Shown here: piece by piece, positions 60,192-64,000 of the stretch
Layout: each line of letters opens with the position of its first letter
Numbering within the stretch: the first letter of the stretch is position 1
Assembly: GCA_003996215.1 (NCBI GenBank)
Contig: QJPP01003101.1
Coordinates: forward strand, 124,001-188,000
Length of the DNA: 64,000 nt
Source: Jaltomata sinuosa
Lineage: Eukaryota > Streptophyta > Magnoliopsida > Solanales > Solanaceae
Reading direction: 5' to 3'
Translations under genes and position numbers: made by a program
The notes under the pieces: generated by a model
The model's database searches: none
What the model saw: only the letters and a program-made list of their open reading frames with translations
Told to the model about the DNA's origin: nothing

Positions 60192-61850
60192 TCTCACACC
60201 TCAAATCCCATTGAGATGGACAGGAACCCCATTCCCTAAAGGCCCAAGAGAAACAAAGTATAACCTATGCTGCCATTTATATAACTATGACAATAACAAA
60301 GCTTTGACAAGTATAGATAAGCTACTTTGATAACAAGATCAACATAAATAGGCCCAAAACTTATGTACATGATTTAACCGTTGAGGCCACCATTATGAAG
60401 AGACAAGACATAATTGTACTTTACTTTAACATTAGTCTATAAGCCTCTACAAGATGGAAAAACATATTTTAGGTTGGGACAGGGCCTCGCCTTACCCTGA
60501 ACTAATATACAGTATCAAAAATATATACCAAAGAATTGGTAAAGCCCTAAATCAACCAAGAGTTCACCAACAGTAGTTGAGTATCTTATGCTCCAACTCG
60601 GGAGGTCTATTAGCTAGAGTACCTTGCCTGCGGCATGAAACACAAGGTCCTCCATGAGTGACATTACTATGAAAGAATGTACTGAATATGTAAGGCATAG
60701 AGTAACTATATGTAAAACAAGAGCTCAAATGAAATCAGGTATCAATGCATAAATGTATAGATAAGAATGGAAGACCACTTTTGCTTATACTTTTGCACAT
60801 GGGCTGCCACCCATAAATGTACAGATATATTCACATAGTTTCTTTAATCTTTGAGATTGATATTTTTGTGGTCGTAATCATTGTTGAGCTTTGAAACTAT
60901 GGACCAATAGTAGAAAACATATGAATATGCACTTAAGGTAGTTACAATTACATAAGGAGCAAATGTAACATTAATATATTACTCAGGAGCGTAATTGACA
61001 TAATGAACCTCATTTGACTAAGAGGAGAACTCACGAAGCTTGTTTTTGAAAGTATATTTTTCATAATATTACTTGGAAGAGTAAACACACAGATCTAATA
61101 GTAAACACATATTGAAGTACTTTGACATACTAAGGAGTGGAGAACAAATTGTTAGCTACATTGGAGATTGTATATTGCCACTATGTATCCTTTACTAGGA
61201 AGAACACTTAGAAAACTTACTTTGTTGATAGTAACACAAGTATTAGATTTCATGTATCAAAAAAAGAATCGAATAGCCTCTTATACCTTGTTTCCTGACT
61301 AATACAACTACCATGATTCAGCCTCCCCTTTAAGGTGTCAACCTACAATATAAGTCATAATAAAACAAATATTAGTAGCTGATACATTGTGGGCCTTGTA
61401 AATTAGTAGCTAAACACTTAAAGGACAGTAAACCCATATAGCCCTTAACTTCTACACTTCAGTGCAACTTCATACATCCTTTACCAAGATCACCCAAGAT
61501 GCCCATATTTGTTCATTTTAAATGTTATTTTATATTAATGCACCAATATATGTTATTCTAATTTTTTATTTTCATATAATTCTCAAAAAGTTTATATATG
61601 ACGTTATTGCATCACATCAGATCTCACAAATGCTGACAAAAAGAAAAAAGAAAAATCACATAATTTTTTTATGAAAAAGTAAATTATCTACTCCACCTCT
61701 TGAAAAATATAATATCAAAAATGCATCAATTTTGTTTCCTTCCTTGTGAAAGTAAGACCTGAGACTAAAAGTACATGTCATGGACCTAGCCAGAGGTCTA
61801 TTAAATAACAATTTTAATTAAATAAACAAAAATTAGAAATATATTAAATC
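60192..61850 (-). repeat. Element K 5' LTR (outer end not resolved)
   Basis: The edge at 60192 reads TCTCACACC where TGTCACACC is expected. Sequence continues AT-rich to 61850 where LTR L begins. I could not find a clear sense start, so K LTR may end earlier and 61400-61850 may be ordinary flank, or L may interrupt it. No coding content seen. Confidence 0.5.
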
Positions 61851-64000
61851 TATAATGACCATCTAGGTAATTTTATTAATTTTCATGCTTTTTCTGAATT
61901 TTGAACTTTTTTACAGTGTCTACGGGTCATTTATAACTTTTCGTGACTGACGGTTTAGTTCTTAGGCAGTTTGTTTGTGTTTTAAGCATTTTTCCCTGTT
62001 TTGCAACTCTTAAAGCTAGTAGAGTTGACTTTGGTCAATATTTGGAGAAGAAAGACTCAGATGGAAATTCTGTCAGCCCTATTAGCTCTAGAACATTAGC
62101 TTTGGGCTACTAGTACCTTTGGTTCGGATCTTGATGCTTCTAGATTCGTTTTGGGCTATAGGGTTCCTTTTGGTTAAAAGTTAGTTTTTGAGCGTGGAGT
62201 CCACTTTTTTTTAAAACAATCTCTGTTTTCAATTTCAGTGATTCTATTGAGTCCGGACTGCTATTTTTAGTAGGATAGCATAGCTTATTTACTTTCACAG
62301 GACCCCAAATGAATCCTAAGGGTCCATTCGAGGCATTTTGAGGTGGGGGGAAATTGCTGGTTTGCTGCAACTGCTGTAGCAGTACCCAACCCTTTGCCTA
62401 TGCAAGGGGTGGTCTGCCTATATGGACGCTACCAAAGTGGTGGACAGCCGCATGGGCGCAAAATAAGTGTAAGGCCTTGCCCTTCTCTGCCCTTTGCTTA
62501 CGCGTGGCCTTTGCTGCCTATGCATGCCCGCGTGTGCAGTGGCTAGCTTGTGTGCATTTTGAAGAGCTGCAAGGCCCCTCCTACCCTTGCCCTTCACATG
62601 CACGATGGATAGGCCACCTATGCAAGGACGCATGAGTAGTGGCCTGCCCGCGTGCGCGAAGGCTTGTGCTTGGCAGTTATATATATGATCAACTTCAGTT
62701 TCTTCTAAAAAATTCTGAAATTCTCCATTGGATTTAAGCTTCAAGTACTGGTTTATGATCTAGAATTAACCTCTTATATTCTGGTATGTTCCTCCTAATT
62801 GCCTTCTCCTCTCTCATCATTAAATTTGTGTTATCTTCCGTTTAAATTCCATTAATTCCTTATTTTAAACTCTTGATCAAGTGGACCTTCAGGGCGATTT
62901 TGGGCCCCAAAATGAGTCCCATTTGTAAAATTTTGGGCATGGGTTTAAAAACCTGTAGCAAACATAAATATAAAATTTGTTTTCTATTCATTGCACGGGC
63001 CCCAAGGGTCATTTTTCAGCTTGAATTTTTGTATAGCAATATGGGTGTCATTCTTCTCATCTTGACACCTAGTTTATGTTCTTGATAGTGTGACAACATT
63101 CTGAGGCTATTCGGAGGGGAAGGAATATGAGTGACAGTTCGTGCTTACAGTTCCACCCCGAGGTAGGTTACAGTTTATTTATCTTAGACCTGACTTAGTT
63201 ATATTTTATATGTTATGAGTTGCATGAATGTTAGGCTATGTTTTAGGTTAGAATTAGGCTTAAATCTTGTTTTCAACTTATCTTTGGCCATTTTCAGGTC
63301 TAAAGAATAGCAATATCATGTTTACCCTTTGTTTAGGAGCTTGTAATTTGTTTTGGCTAGCCTAGAATCCTTAGAATAATTTAATAACATTTTAGAGGGA
63401 TAGTAGGTGTTTTTACTTATTTTTCTTTCTTTATTACCATTTTGCTCATTTTTTACCGTTATTGTGTAGCTGTGCGCCGGAGGTCATAGCGTGCATTGGA
63501 CAGAGGTCCAGGTCAGTTATCTTGTTTGGAGGGTGTTTTACCTTGGTTGCTTATAAGTATATGATATTCTCTTAATTTGGCATCATATCTCATACTGCAT
63601 TGCATGACAAATGGTTGGAAAATGAAAGAAATATGGGATTTCGAGTAAATACTTGAGATCTTCTACATAACCACTGGTTTTTGAAAGAAAGGAAAGTACC
63701 ACTACTTATGCTGGTCAAAGGGATGTTTCCAGACCCTTTCTCTATTTACTTTTTTGTTGATGATATTGATGGACGATTCTAGGTGGCATGAGAAGAACAT
63801 ATTCGGGTTTTATTTTATGCATATGTTGCTGAGCTCGAGGCTAAATTCTGGGCGCTTGGGGTACCAGATACCGAGTTTTCCTTTTCTGCATTAGCCACAT
63901 TTTTCATCATATCATTTGTCGATGTATTGCATTTGCTTATATGTACTTGGAGTGCCTTTTACTTTATTATCATTTTATTATCACCGTCAGTTTAGATAGT
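61851..64000 (+). repeat. L: B-like LTR on the plus strand (cut by window end)
   Basis: Begins TATAATGACCATCTAGG, matching the sense start of the element B 5' LTR (TATAATGACCC...), and stays colinear with the reverse of 15000-16558, for example the segment near 62920-63170. It is the only plus-strand retroelement in the window. A GC-rich block of repeated words (CCTATGCA, GCATG, CGCGTG) runs 62345-62665, followed by a TATA-like TTATATATATG at 62677-62687. About 0.9 kb is expected to lie beyond 64000. The small frames in the GC-rich block are not credible genes. Confidence 0.82.
62677..62687 (+). promoter_or_regulatory. TATA-like box of LTR L
   Basis: TTATATATATG immediately after the GC-rich word block, about 830 bp into the LTR. 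In the same relative place as the boxes of element B. Confidence 0.5.

Noticed and set aside
62343..62744. Three overlapping frames of 67-108 residues in a GC-rich block
   Set aside because: They lie in the repeated-word block of LTR L, overlap on both strands and resemble no known protein; GC content alone keeps them open.
1..64000. Integrated plant pararetrovirus or other viral sequence
   Set aside because: All RT-bearing regions have Ty3/gypsy order (protease, RT, RNase H, then integrase where that part survives), with LTRs and tRNA primer sites; no movement-protein or coat-protein motif was noticed.

Overview
This 64 kb window looks like repeat-rich plant heterochromatin. Almost all of it is layered, decayed Ty3/gypsy LTR retrotransposon sequence, interrupted by one CACTA DNA transposon and one roughly 2.7 kb island of AT-rich non-retroelement sequence. 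The chromodomain integrases, initiator-Met and Asp tRNA primer sites, Athila/Tat-type gag and CACTA element all point to a flowering plant. The overall flavour of the LTRs resembles Solanaceae, but that is an impression from memory. I see no intact host gene, tRNA, rRNA, CRISPR or bacterial feature. I also see no previously undescribed system; the interest lies in how the repeats were rearranged.

Layout from left to right (elements lettered here; all on the minus strand except L). 1-4550: element A, 3' LTR plus a nearly complete Tekay/Del-type pol with three breaks. 4551-5971: an extra copy of an LTR start (L1) and its host flank (F1), duplicated from 15.6-17.1 kb. 5972-16558: element B (truncated 3' LTR, decayed gag-pol, 3 kb 5' LTR), inserted in the gag of an Athila/Tat-type element G (16559-about 19572). 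19573-22289: AT-rich island with one exon-like fragment of a DEDD 3'-5' exonuclease gene. 22290-37093: two E elements in tandem sharing one LTR (E1-LTR-E2-LTR), with a 4.4 kb CACTA transposon in the shared LTR. 37094-44135: element D, a non-autonomous deletion derivative with 2.26 kb LTRs, inserted in the E2 5' LTR. 44136-50113: element C, same type as A, cut off inside integrase. 50114-51651: older LTR fragment H into which C was inserted. 51652-56380: leader, primer site and LTR of element I, with an Athila-like LTR (J) inside. 56381-61850: an E-type LTR remnant and element K. 61851-64000: start of a B-like LTR on the plus strand (L), cut by the window end.

None of the elements looks autonomous. 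Open reading frames are cut by stops (several are C-to-T or G-to-A changes, as expected from methylated cytosine), by deletions through reverse transcriptase, and by fusions between elements. Only the element A integrase and RT frames, the D LTR pair and the CACTA ends look well preserved. A recurrent design is visible in many LTRs: a block of iterated short words sits just upstream (sense) of a TATA-like box.
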